From: Mycogone perniciosa
Lineage: Eukaryota > Ascomycota > Sordariomycetes > Hypocreales > Hypocreaceae
Direction: 5' to 3'
Length of the DNA: 64,000 nucleotides
Assembly: GCA_025331125.1 (NCBI GenBank)
Contig: JAOALB010000163.1
Span: forward strand, 51,670-115,669
Position numbers and translations under genes: made by a program. Below the pieces are notes generated by a model, which made no database searches, was not told the DNA's origin, and saw only the letters and a list, made by a program, of their open reading frames with translations. Positions 24,771 to 36,600 of this stretch are shown here, piece after piece; position 1 is the first letter of the stretch, and the number at the start of each line of letters is the position of its first letter.

Positions 24771-25048
24771 TTTATTAAAAAAGTTAAATAAGTTTAAATA
24801 TATTAAGTTAAAGGCTATTATTAACGTTTAGTTTTCCGGCAGTATAAATATATTTAATTAGAACGCAATATCTAATAATCTTTTACTAAAAGACTTAAAC
24901 TTTAATAAAAGTATTAAAGTTCTATTAAAGTATTCTTTAAGTATCCTATAGGTTCTTAAAAGTTATATTCCTCTCTATAGTTTATTTATTTAACTAGGTA
25001 TTAGCGTTTATTATTTTCTGCTTTTATAGCCTCAACTTCTTTAATTTT
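24771..25048 (-). mobile_element. Gypsy-A #2 interior, piece 2 (chromodomain end)
   Basis: Reverse-strand match to Gypsy-A #1 about 11700-12000, including the chromodomain region (compare 'taactaggtattagcgttta' with the reverse of about 11727-11746). It lies between Copia-B #1 and Copia-A. Confidence 0.8.
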
Positions 25049-25620
25049 TATTAAAAAGGAGGGCTAGAAAGTAAGGATTTTAGTGTATTTAGGTAACCTT
25101 CCTATTCTGGCTAGACCTGGAATTAGGCCCGACGCTAGGACCAAGTTCTAGAGGAATTTCAGTGTAAGTTAGGAAATTTCTATTATCTTTAACGATAATA
25201 ATTAAGCTAGGACCAGCTACCCCGCCTACCCTAAACTTAATATAATAGGTATAATAGCTATTATAAAAAATCTGACTAAAATGGTTTCCTGTTTATATAG
25301 CTGTAAGTCGATTTAGATAATTTCCTATATAAATAAATTTTACAGAAAATAAAAATAAGGCTATAAACTTAATTCTGCTGCTATATTCCTATCATTTAGC
25401 TAAAGGACTATTATAAAAGACAAAGCTATTATTTATATAATTACTTCTATACTGGCTGTATATAGATTAAATATTCTATAGCTTCTAGCTATTAAATCAT
25501 TTACAATTTAATTATTTATCTATTATTAGCCTAATTAAACTCTTAGTTATTTCCTTATTACTGCATTATATACAGCTTCCTAAAAGCTATATATAAATAA
25601 GGTTTAGTATAACTTTATTA
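25049..25620 (+). repeat. 5' LTR of Copia-A
   Basis: Begins TATTAAAAAGGAGGGCTAG (TGTTAAAAAGG in the right copy) and ends ...AACTTTATTA. It differs from the right copy mostly by transitions. Confidence 0.85.
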
Positions 25621-26299
25621 TTTAAATAGGTTATAAGCTTAGGAGAGTTTTCCTTAAGTCTTTATTAGTGGATTCTTTTAGTGGTTACAGTACTTCCTTT
25701 AGCGCTACTACAGCACTTATAGCAGGTTTTTTATAATGTTTATCCTAGTGCTTATATTAGCACTTTTAGGATTTTGGCTACCTGAAGCTATTTTTAGGCT
25801 TCTACTGCAAATACTATTACAGTTATAGTAATACTACTTATATTACTACCTCTATATACTATATAGTATATTCTTTATTTATATAGGATATAGGTTTAAT
25901 GTTAGTAGTATAAGTTAACTTATTAAGGCTTTTAGCAGCCTTATTTCCTTAATTAAGGATAATAGCTCTCCCTAGCAGTAAAGGGATTTATTTATTTAAA
26001 TGCAGAATATAAAATAATAGCTTTAGGTATAGAGGGCTTTTACTAAAACAGTAAAGGCATAGTTAAAAGGTTAGAATAATACTATAACTTAGCTATTTAA
26101 TACTTTAGCTAGCTTAGCTGCTGCTATTTTAAGTCTTTAACTTTAATAGACTATAAGTCCAATAGATATTAATCTTATAGCCTTTATAGTACTAATATAA
26201 ACTCTTACCTTTATTCCTATACTTATTTAAGTTCTATTTTCATTAATTCCTTAACCCTAAACCACTATTTTAACTTTAAATAATAGTTTTATTAAAGAG

Positions 26300-29200
26300 G
26301 CATTAAAAAAGGTCTATAGCTTTCTAAAAAGCTATAAGCTAATAAGTTTTAATAACTTTCATTAATAGAAATAGTCTTTAAATATTATACTAAAGGCTAT
26401 AAATTACTATACCTTTATAGAAAATCCTATAGTTACTAATTCTTTATTTAATTTAAAACAGGCCCTATTATTTATATTAATTAAAGATAGCTTAATAGCT
26501 ATTCCTGCTATATTTATTACTTAGATTTAAAGCCTAAAAGAAGCATTTTTAGTATTACAGAAACTATATAGTTACTTTAATATACTTTAAAGAGATTCCC
26601 TTTATAAGGAATTTCACTTATTAAATTAAAGGAATTATAAAGGATCTTTAGCTGAATTTAACGCTACTTTTAATAGCTTATTAGCTAAGTTAGCTATTTT
26701 AAAGCTTAATATTAATATACTCGATTAAGTAAATTAATATTTAAATTCCCTAGAAACGACCTATCTTTAATAGGCTAAGAGAATTAAAGAAACTATTAAA
26801 TCTAGCAGAGCTATTAGGCAATTAACTAAAGGTTTTAATATTTAGGTTCTTATAGCAGATATACTAAAAGAGACTAAGAATCTATCTTCTATTATATATA
26901 AGGTTAATAAAGCCTTAAGGCCTTTTAAATCCATTAAAGATTAATTAGTACTTTATAGATCTAAAGGTTAAAAGCTAGGTTTTAACTTTTATAAAAGGAA
27001 AGGAAATTAAAAGAGTTAAAACAATAATTAAAAATAAGCTAAAGAGGATTATACTTTTACTAGTATATATAATCTAGCTATTAAAGGGTATAGCTTAATA
27101 GAGCTATTAAAAGATTCCTTTACTAAATCTATTACTAGTTTAGATAATAATCGAAATCTTTTATAAGCCCTAAATGCTAAAAAAGGGAAAAAGTCTTTAA
27201 AATCCCTTAACTCCCTTAAAGTTCCTATTTAGGATAGTCTATTATATAATACTGGATCTATAGTTTATATAGTTAATTCTAGAAAATAGTTTATAGACTA
27301 TAAACCTAATAATAGGGAACTTGGTATTATTTATACTAAAAGGGGTCCTATTACACTTAAAGGAATAGGTATAGTTACTTTTAAGATCTTTAATAAAGAT
27401 AATTAATATAAAAGGATAATACTGCTAAATACCCTTTATTGCCTACAGCTAAATATAAACCTTATAAGTGGTTTAAGGCATTACTAAGCTGAAGGATATA
27501 TATAGTATAATACTCTTTTTATAAAAACTATAAAGCTAATAGGGCTATTAAATCCCTTAAAATATAGTTCTTTTCTTATAATAAAAAAATATACCATACT
27601 ATATAGCCATATAAATAGCTATAGAGCTTATAGCTCTATATAGGTTTAATTTCCTGCTATTAGCAAGAAAAAGGCTTAAGAATATATCGCTATTCCGGAA
27701 GTAACAGCTTCGAAAAAACAACTAACTAGATTTAGTCCTAGGCTTATTAAAAAGAATAATCCTAAGGGAAAGGACTTCTCTAAACTCCCTGAAACCCTAG
27801 GCTAAGTAGAGGATAAGGGGCCCCATATACCCCTATTGCCTAAGGAAATAGGGGGGAATAAGCCTATAGAGGATACCCTTATAGAGGAAAGGCCCTGTAT
27901 GCCTAAGGAATCCTCTATTACTAAAGATCTAGAGGTTATTAAGCCAATTAAACCAGAGGGAGAGACTATTACTAGTCCTAGCCAAAAGCTATTAAAGCTA
28001 GCCCTCTTATAGCATAAAAGACTAGGTCATATTAGTTTAAGTCTACTAAAGAAGACTACTAAAATAACTACTAGAATTCCTAACTTTAATTCTATTAAAG
28101 AGACTGAATTTTATTGCTTAGCGTGTAATAAGGGAAAAGCTATTAAGAGGCTTAATTTAAAGCTAATTCCCGATCCATTAGCCTCTCTAGATTATCTAGA
28201 AGCTAATACTTTCCCTATAAAGCCAGTGCCTTATAATAAGGCCCTTATTAGTCTTTTAATTATTGATAGAAAATTAAGATATAGGTGGCTATTCCTTTTA
28301 AAAGATTGTAGTGGACCTACCCTTTTAGCTACTATATAAGGCTTTATAAATAGCCTGAAAACGCAGTATTAAGGAATTTTATTACGATAGCGGAAAGGAA
28401 ATTAATCAGGAACTTTAGACCTAGTTCTTTTCTTTAGGAATTATATATTCCTATAGCAGCCCTTATATTTATAAATAGAATAGCTTAATAGAACACTCTA
28501 TTAAAGTTTTATTAAATAGGCTATAGGCTACTACTATAGCGGCTAACCTGCCGCTATATCTCTGGAATTTTATTATTACTGCAGTTTTTAAATTAGTTAA
28601 CTATACAGCTATTACTAATAGGGACTCTACCCTTTATCAAGAATTGTATAAAGACCTAGACCTTAATAAAGATTATAAACCTGATCTGCAAAGATATAGG
28701 ATTATTGGCTTTTATTGTAAAGTATTTGTTTTATAAAAATAAAGGGCCAAGGGCTATAAATTAGCCCCTGACTGAAACTGGGAGACTACTAGCAGTCTTA
28801 GGTAATAATACCTACCTTATCTATACTCCAACTAGATATACAGTCTTTAAATCGTTAACTATAAAGCTATATAAAGATAAAATTCTTAAGCTTTAAATCC
28901 TAAAGCCTACTATAGGTCAGGATAATAAGGAATTAAAGGGAGAAATAGAGCTAGATTCTATAAATCAAATAATTCCTAGCTCTCAGGATATTAATCCCTT
29001 ACTCCTTAACCCTATTCCAGAGGGAGTACCCACTACTATTCCCCTTATTCCTATACCAGTTATACAAGACTCTGCAGTTATCGAGGATCTTATGGATATA
29101 GATATATCCCATTTTCTCTATAATAGCGTTAGAAAGCTAGCCTTTCCAGCTGCTGCAGCACAAGACCCATAAACGCTAAAGCAGAGTTTGTAGCTTTTAT

Positions 29201-29500
29201 AGAAGCTACCAAAGAGATTCAATAGCTTATTGGCCTATATAAAGAGGTAGATCGACCAGTTAGACAGCCAATCTCTTTACTTAACGACAATAAAGGTGCT
29301 ATTTCTACCTTAAATAACCCTACCCTTTATAATCGAACAAAACACACTCTGTTACGGCTTAATTATATTAGGGAATAGGTTAAAAATAGCGTTATTACAG
29401 TCAGCTATCTGGAAACCAGTAAAATGGTTACTCACAGGCTTACTAAACCTTTTCCAGGTCCAAAATTCAGGAATTTTATAAGTCTCTTTAATCTCAAAGT
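26300..29500 (+). pseudogene. Copia-A gag-pol remnant lacking the RT core
   Basis: From about 26380 a gag-like region reads in one frame with occasional stops (for example GSLAEFNATFNSLLAKLAIL near 26640). The protease site at 27248-27259 is N-T-G-S where D-T-G-S is expected, and is followed by INLISGLRHY. Near 28015 the GAG-pre-integrase block reads HKRLGHISLSLLKKT in close to its canonical form (one stop before it), then CLACNKGKAIKRL and the integrase core; its NGLIEHSIKVLLNRL block is near 28478-28525. After a linker (about 28900-29150) the text passes directly into RNase H (AEFVAFIEATKEIQ near 29185; SYLETSKMVTHRLTKPF near 29404). The RT domain, including a YVDD box, is missing. The deletion junction is near 29155-29180. 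Confidence 0.75.
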
Positions 29501-29690
29501 TTTACCTAAGGTATATACCTAAAGTTCTTACCCTTCTTATAGCTATTAGCTATTTTATAGCTATTAGCTATCCTTATTATTTTCAGCTATATTAGCGATT
29601 TTTTTTATTTTTATATTTTAGTTACTTTCCTATATCTAGATCCTATATTTACTTTAAAGTTATATAGGATAGTATCTATTCCAGAGGGAG

Positions 29691-30260
29691 TGTTAAAAAG
29701 GAGGGCTAAAAAGTAAGGATTTCAGTGTATTTGGGTAACCTTCCTATTCTGGCTAGACCCGGAATTAGGCCCAACGCTAGGACTAAGTTCTAGAGGAACT
29801 TTAGTGTAAGTCAGGAAATTTCTATTATCTTTAACGATAACAATTAAGCTAGGACCAGCTACCCCGCCTACCCTAGACTTAATATAATAGGCATAATGGC
29901 TATTGTGAAAGATCTGACTAAAATGGTTTCCTGTTTATATAGCCGTAAATCGATTTAGACGATTTCCTATATAAATAAATTTTGTGGAAAATAGGAATAA
30001 GGCTATAAACCTAATTCTGCTGCTGCATTCCTATTATTTAGTCGGAGGACTATTATAGAAGATAAAGCTATTGTTTATACAATCACTTCTATACTGGCTG
30101 TATATACACTAGATATTTTATAGCTTTTAGCTATTAGATTATTTATAATTTAATTGTTTATCCATTATTAGCCCAATTAGACTTAGTTGTTTCCTTATTG
30201 CTGTATTGTATGCAGCTTCCTAGAAGCCACATATAAATGAGGTTTAGTATAACCTTGTTA
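29691..30260 (+). repeat. 3' LTR of Copia-A
   Basis: Begins TGTTAAAAAGGAGGGCTAA directly after the polypurine tract and ends ...AACCTTGTTA. It is less RIP-changed than the 5' copy. Seventeen bases of the same LTR start recur at 63909-63925. Confidence 0.85.
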
Positions 30261-30353
30261 CTTTAATAATTTTATATTTTTCTTTAACTGCTAAACCTTT
30301 AATTAAGTCTATAATTAGTTTATTTTCCATTTTATTTTATAATACTTTCTCGA
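30261..30353 (-). mobile_element. Gypsy-A #2 interior, piece 3
   Basis: Ninety-three bases matching the reverse of Gypsy-A #1 about 11600-11690. They continue the sequence of piece 2 across the Copia-A insertion and end where the LTR of Gypsy-A #3 starts. Confidence 0.7.
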
Positions 30354-30738
30354 TATAATAATCTAGGTTAGTTCTTAATAGTTAAACCAAGGTTTATAGG
30401 TTTATATTAATAGAGAGGTTAAGGATAAATACTAAGTAGGGTAATATAGTTACTATTCTATAAAACTAGTTGTTTTAGTAAATAATTGTATTAACGATTA
30501 TTTAAGTAACTATATTAAATAAATAATAAGCTAGTTATATATATATAAAGGGAATAGTTATAGATTACTTTAGATTATATTTGTTTTTTCATAATTTATA
30601 GTAAATCCTTTTACTAGCTTACTAGGATTACTTTATAGTTTATAGTAACTTAAATAATCTAATATTAATTAATTTATCTATCCAAGGCTCCTTTAAGTAT
30701 ATATTATATAATATTTTTATAATAATCAGGCTATAATA
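30354..30738 (-). repeat. Orphan variant LTR of Gypsy-A #3
   Basis: The first 190 bases follow the Gypsy-A LTR consensus; the rest diverges from it and resembles instead the LTR at 58422-58897 (for example 'tttatagtaaatccttttac' region and 'gtaacttaaataatc'). It thus represents a second LTR subfamily. Confidence 0.75.
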
Positions 30739-32576
30739 TAATATCCCCTTTTTATTAGTTTTATCTTTAAAACCTATTAATTCTTTTATAAATACTGCTG
30801 TCCTTTATAGTTTATAGGTATAGTGCCTTTATTTTATATTTTATATTTTCTATTAATAGAATATTAGGTTATATCGTAAAATCTTGCTTTTATAAAACTA
30901 AATAGGGCTTAGCTCTTTTTTTATTAATTAAAGCTACTGATAATTCTATTATACTTTATTTATTTCATTATAGTTTTAATCTTTTTTATAAAACAATTAC
31001 AGATAATTTATATTATAGTAAGTGTATATAAAGAGGTTATTCATATAATAGTTCCAGTATTACACTCTTAGCAGCTTTATTTATTATAGTCAAGTTTTAT
31101 AAGGTTTTTTTAATTTATAGTATAATATAATATATAATTTTAGAAAGGTAAAAGATAAAGCAGGAAAAAGAGGAGATTAAGGCTTATTTAGTCTATATTT
31201 AATAAAAGGTAAATAAAGCCTTTACAAAGTTGGCGCGTTTAAGGCAATAGTGTTAGTCTATAGTGTCTTATAGTTATAAAATGGTTTGTTGTGGTTTTAA
31301 ATCTTTAAATAAGTTAAATAAAGCAGAGCGTTATAAAGGAAAGGCTAATATTAATATATATATTCTTCGGGGCTCTTAATATAATTAATTAAACTGCTTC
31401 TAGGCCGCTTAATCTATTACTAGTAAACTAAGATTTTAATAGAATTATTATAAAATTGTTTAAAAGTATTTAAAGTATTCTTTGAATTCCTAGAAGTTAT
31501 AGTCTTTTTTATAGATTTTTTATATTATTAAATACTAGCGTTTATTACTTTATATTTTTATAGCTTTAATTTTATTAAGTTTATATTTTTCTTTAACTAG
31601 TAAAGCTTTAATTAAGTTTATAATTAGTTTTATTTTGAATTTATTTTATAACCCTTTTTTAAATTATAGAATATAAAATATGAAGTAAATCTAGATATTA
31701 TCTAGTAATATAAATTTATAGGTAACTGTTAAAATAACCTTTTTAATTAAGTAAAGTTTAAGTTTTTTAAATTTTAATTTATTACTTAATTATATTATTT
31801 TAATATTTATAGTCTTTTTCTTTAATAAATAATAGTATAAATAAATTATATCTCCCTCTTTAAAGATTAGGCTTTTTAATTTATATTTATTAATATACTT
31901 TTTTATTTCTTTTATATATAATAAAAGTATATTTATATTTCTATATTTAAGTGCTTTATATTTTTTAGCTTTAATTTATACTCTATAAATATATACGCCT
32001 TTCTTTAATACTTTATATATATTTAATATAAATTTATAGTTAATATATATAGTATTAAGTTTCTTTAACTTTAAAATATAGCTATTATAAAATATTTATA
32101 TAATTAGTAACTTTTTTATTTAATTCTTTTAGTTAAAGTTAATATAGCTTTTTAAATAAACGTTACTAACTTAATTAATACATTTTATTTATTTATTTTT
32201 CTATATATAGTATATAGTATTAAGCTTATAATTAATATTGAAATAGTTTATAAATATTTACTAAAATTTAAATATAAAAGTTAATTTTAAATTAAAAATA
32301 GTTTTAGCTAAAATTATATACTTAACTGCAATAAATTATAAAAATATATACACTAATATCTTTATATTTATTACTTTTTTATATAAAATAAAATAAAAGT
32401 ATTTAATAAATTAAGTTATAATTATTAAAATATTATTATATTTAACTCTTAATTTTAATTTAATAAATAATAATAGTTTAATAATAAGGTTTAATAAAGT
32501 TAATTTTTATAATTATTTTAATATTAGTAAAGGTTAAAGTTTATTATATAATTTATATTTTAAAGGTTTAACTATT
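30739..32576 (-). mobile_element. Gypsy-A #3 interior: 3' spacer, chromodomain, integrase end
   Basis: Reverse match to Gypsy-A #1 from the polypurine tract down to about position 10700, containing the chromodomain region near 31480-31560 and integrase toward 32550. It ends with the CTATT duplication (32572-32576) of Copia-B #2. Confidence 0.75.
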
Positions 32577-32850
32577 TATTGCAGAGCGCGGTATAGCTAT
32601 ATAGAGTATAGAGAGAAATGGGAATAAAGCTTGATTCTAGTAATAAATATGCTGTAATAGCCTCGCTATATATACATATAGCTAATATAAAGGAAAATGT
32701 AGAATATATGCATTATAAGCGCCTATATAATCTAATATATCGCTTACGCGATATATATATCAGCTAATATCTACTATATAAGCAGATAAAAGCTCTTTAG
32801 CGCTGATAAGCGCTAATAAGTAATAGGTCTTTAGCCTATTTAACCTAATA
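32577..32850 (-). repeat. 3' LTR of Copia-B #2
   Basis: Begins TATTGCAGAGCGCGG and ends TAACCTAATA before a reversed polypurine tract (ccccccag). 274 bp. Confidence 0.9.
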
Positions 32851-33289
32851 TACCCCCCAGTTAATAAAGCTATTCCTAGTGCTTTATTAACTGCTATCCC
32901 AGTTTATTTATAGTATTATAACTGTTTAACTGCGCTCTTAAAGCCTTTTTTACTTAATTAAAAGCTTTTTTATTGTAAATATATATTAATATTCTATTAT
33001 TAAAGTAAAGGGATATAAACACTATAGCTATTATTAATCTATAATAATAAGAAGTTAAATAATAAAGCTCTTTAAGCAGGTAAATTAATCCTAAACAGTT
33101 AAAATAGGTATATTAGCTATCCCCCGGCCTTATTCCTCGCTCTTTTTTTTTAATTATTAATATAGCCCTAGTAAATATTATACTTTTCGCGTATTTTTTT
33201 TATAATGCACTTTTATTAGTTAATAATAAAATTTTAAAATAAAAATACCTTTTTGGTTAAATATAGTTGCAGTCGCCCTTTAAAGGTGG

Positions 33290-33690
33290 CTTGTTGTAGC
33301 GTTAGTTATCTTTAGGCGGCTACGCCTGCTGCTGCTTTTATACTGGCTGCTGCTTTTACGCTAGCTCCTACTCTAGCTAGTCTGGTTTTTATTACTGCGC
33401 CGGCTAGTCTAGTTACTCGGCCTCTTTCTTGTCTTAAATTAAAGCTTACTAAAAATCGCGAAAAAGCCCTTACTAAGCTGCGCGCCGCAGTATTTTTATC
33501 GGCTCCTCCTCCTACTCTTACAGCTCCTATTACTGCTCCTACTCTTACTCTGGCCCCTGCCCCTATTATTGCTGCTGCTGCTTTAATTACTGCTTTCACT
33601 ACAGCTGCTCCCGCAGCAGTCCCTGCTTTTACCTTTACTTTTACAGCTGCCCCTATTACTATACTATTATCCCCTTTTTATAAAGGTTAT
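33290..33690 (-). other. Ala-rich low-complexity block with open frame, Copia-B #2
   Basis: On the minus strand 33599-33312 is open for 95 codons. The product is rich in Ala, Val, Gly and Arg/Lys (for example MKAVIKAAAAIIGAGARVRV), a composition quite unlike the Phe/Tyr/Ile/Lys/Asn of RIP-mutated frames. The block lies between RNase H and the 3' LTR and is shared with copy #1 (18330-18690), where it is interrupted. It may be the remains of a basic, low-complexity C-terminal tail of the polyprotein or a non-coding repeat. I assign no function. Confidence 0.5.
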
Positions 33691-36600
33691 TTAAAGTCAG
33701 CAATTGCCAGTAAAAGAGATTTCTTTTAATATATTACTATTGCCTGCTTTTAGCAGTATACTGTTTATTTTAATAATAACTATTAATATACTTTTTAATA
33801 TATTTCTTTTTTACTTTTACTATATTATTCCAATTAATTATATACTTTATAGTTATTTAGTATTTGCATTAATTATATATTAGCTTTTTTAAGCTATAAA
33901 TAAAAATAATAACTAGGTAAATATACTATTCTTTTTTTATATACTTATAAGTTAATGCAATTAAATAGCAATTTAATGCAAAAAGGCATTATACCTTTAA
34001 TTTAATTTACTAAAAGAGGAAGATTTAGTTTATATTAAAAAGGCAGCTGCTTTAAGTAGCTGTAATAATAACGCCTTTCGCGCGCAGGCATATAAAGGGT
34101 AAAAAGCTTTAAGTAATTAGTTATTGCGGTAATAAGGTATGCCCTTTATAGTAAATGGCCTTTAAGTTAAAATTAAATAGTTTCCTGTACTTTTATATAT
34201 TTTATTTTAATAACTATATATCTATAAAGTTTAATAGTGCTTTAAAGTATTTAAAGCGCTGCTAAGGAAAGGCTTTAATAAGCCTATTAGTAAATATAAG
34301 GTTAATAAAGAGATAAAAGACTAAAAATAATCTTTTTTAGTATTCCTGCTAAAGCTATATATATTATATATTAATATAATATAAGCGAGTATTAATTTAT
34401 ATACTCTTTTTAATTATAAAATATATAGTTAATTAATTATTATAGTTAATATTTTAATTAATATTAAAGTTAAATTTTATCTTTTAAAAAAGGCAATATA
34501 AACCTATTGCCTTTTTTATTATTTATATAAAGGCAAATAACTTTATTTTAGTTATAGATATACTGACTATACTTTAGTGTATAGTATTTTATAAGATAGG
34601 GCTTAAAAAGAGTGTAATAAAATACCTTTAAAATAATCTTTAAGTATTTATATTATTAGTGAAAAAAGTATTATTTAAGGCAGTTAAAACTTATATTTTG
34701 CCTTACCCTTTATATTAAAGAGTTAAAAAGCGCTATATATATAAATAGCAGATTAGCTAATTAACTGCTTTAAAGTGCTTTTTACTGGGGTTAATTAAAA
34801 ACTGCAATAAAGCCGAGGCACTATATACTATATCTAGCTTTATTATAATAGCTGTATAAAGTATAAATCCTACCTTTTCCTAATATATTTTAATAGTTGC
34901 TTTTATAGCTTATATTATAGCTTTTTTAAGCTCTATAATTAATATTAAAACTATAAAAAGCTATATTTTATTATTAAGCTTGAATCGTTTTATAACCTTT
35001 TTAAAATAAATCTTTTAGGAAAAGTATATTTTATACTCTTTATAGTTTTAGGTAATCTTAATACTTAAAAACTACTCTATATCCCCTTTACTATAAAGCT
35101 TATACTTTACTTTAAAAGCATTTAGTAGTTTAATATAAAGAGCTTTATTATTATAATAATATACAATTAAAATATTATCTATATAAAATACAATAAAAAT
35201 CTTCCAAGCTTAATTATAAAAGAGGCAGGGCTCTTTAAAGTTTAAGATTAACCTTTATTTCTTTAAGGTTAAAGATAATTTATTAAACTATAGCTTTAGC
35301 GAGTCCTTTAGCCTATATAAAGCTTTAATAAGCTTTAAATAGATATTTAATAGTTTAAAACCCTTAAAAAGATTATATATAACTGGTTTTGAATTTTTAT
35401 CCTTTAAAGTATTAAAAAAAGCATTTTTAATATTATACTACTTTAATTTAAAGTTAAATTTTACTGTTAAAGCAATAAATATATAGAAAGAATATACTGT
35501 TAATATAGCTGTATATATACTTTTTATTATAAAGCGTTTTTATAAATCCCCTTAAACTATAAGTTAAGCTTTACAGTATTTTAGATTTCTATTTTAGTTA
35601 AATTTATATATAAAAACCTAATATATAAGTAATAGCTTTATCTTTGCCTTTAAGCGTAGTATCTTTTACTAGGTTTTTTTTGCGCGCAGAGAGTTAATTT
35701 TATTACGCGCAGCTTATTTAAACTTAGCCTTAAATAGGTGTTTTATAAGCTTTTTCTAGTCTTTTAGCGGTTTCGCTAAATCCTTTTAGTAAATAGTTTA
35801 TTTATTAAAAGCAATACTTTTTTAAAGGGAAACTTTTTAGTTTATTACTGCATTAAAAACAGCAAATACTATTACTATACTTTTTAGTTTACTGCTTATC
35901 GGCTTTTATTAATTAAATAGCAGTTAATATAGTATTAAATTAAAAAGTCCTGTAATTGTTAAGTATATATTAGGCTTATTATCCTTTAAAGCAGTGCTTA
36001 AAGTATATATCTTAATTTTATATATTAGGAGATACTTATTAACCTTTTTTGCGGGTTATTTCCTTTAAAGTCTTATACTCTTATAAATGTTAGCTATTAC
36101 TTTACTGCTTAAGGAATTATTAGCTGGCTTTTCCTTTAAGATCTACTTTTTTAATATAAAAGTAGGCGAGTCTTTTATATACTAGTCTACCTTTAGCTAT
36201 AGCAGTTTATCCTCTTTTATTAAGTAATGCACTTTTAATATATAAGGCTGTTTTTCTATTAACTCTCTTTCCTTAAAGAGGGGTAGGTCGCTTTTAAAAG
36301 CGTTGCCTAGGGTTTTTATTAGCGCGCTGGTTTTATCTATAGAGATTAACTGTTTTAAAGTAGCCTTTAATATTTAAAGACTAGAAGGTCTTTTTAGGTG
36401 CGCTAGTAGTTTACTTAAAGCATTTATTAAGCTAATTTTAATACTTTATACAATTCCTACCCTTAAAAGTATACTCTTTTTTTCTGTATTACTTATAAAG
36501 GTATCCTTTACTACAGGAATATACATTAAAAAAAGTTTAAATTCCGGCTTATTTTCTTTAACTTTATTAAACAGCTTATTTAACTTAATTATAGACAGTT

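Larger units (their letters stand above)
25049..30260 (+). mobile_element. Copia-A, internally deleted LTR retrotransposon
   Basis: A 5.2-kb Ty1/Copia element on the plus strand with LTRs of about 570 bp at 25049-25620 and 29691-30260; a polypurine tract (ccagagggag, 29681-29690) precedes the right one. A CTTTAAT heptamer lies on both sides (25039-25045 and 30261-30267), three bases off the left LTR start, so the target duplication is not resolved. Gag, protease, GAG-pre-integrase, integrase and RNase H blocks are present, but I find no reverse transcriptase core between integrase and RNase H. RIP is lighter than in the other elements and long passages still read as protein. Confidence 0.85.
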
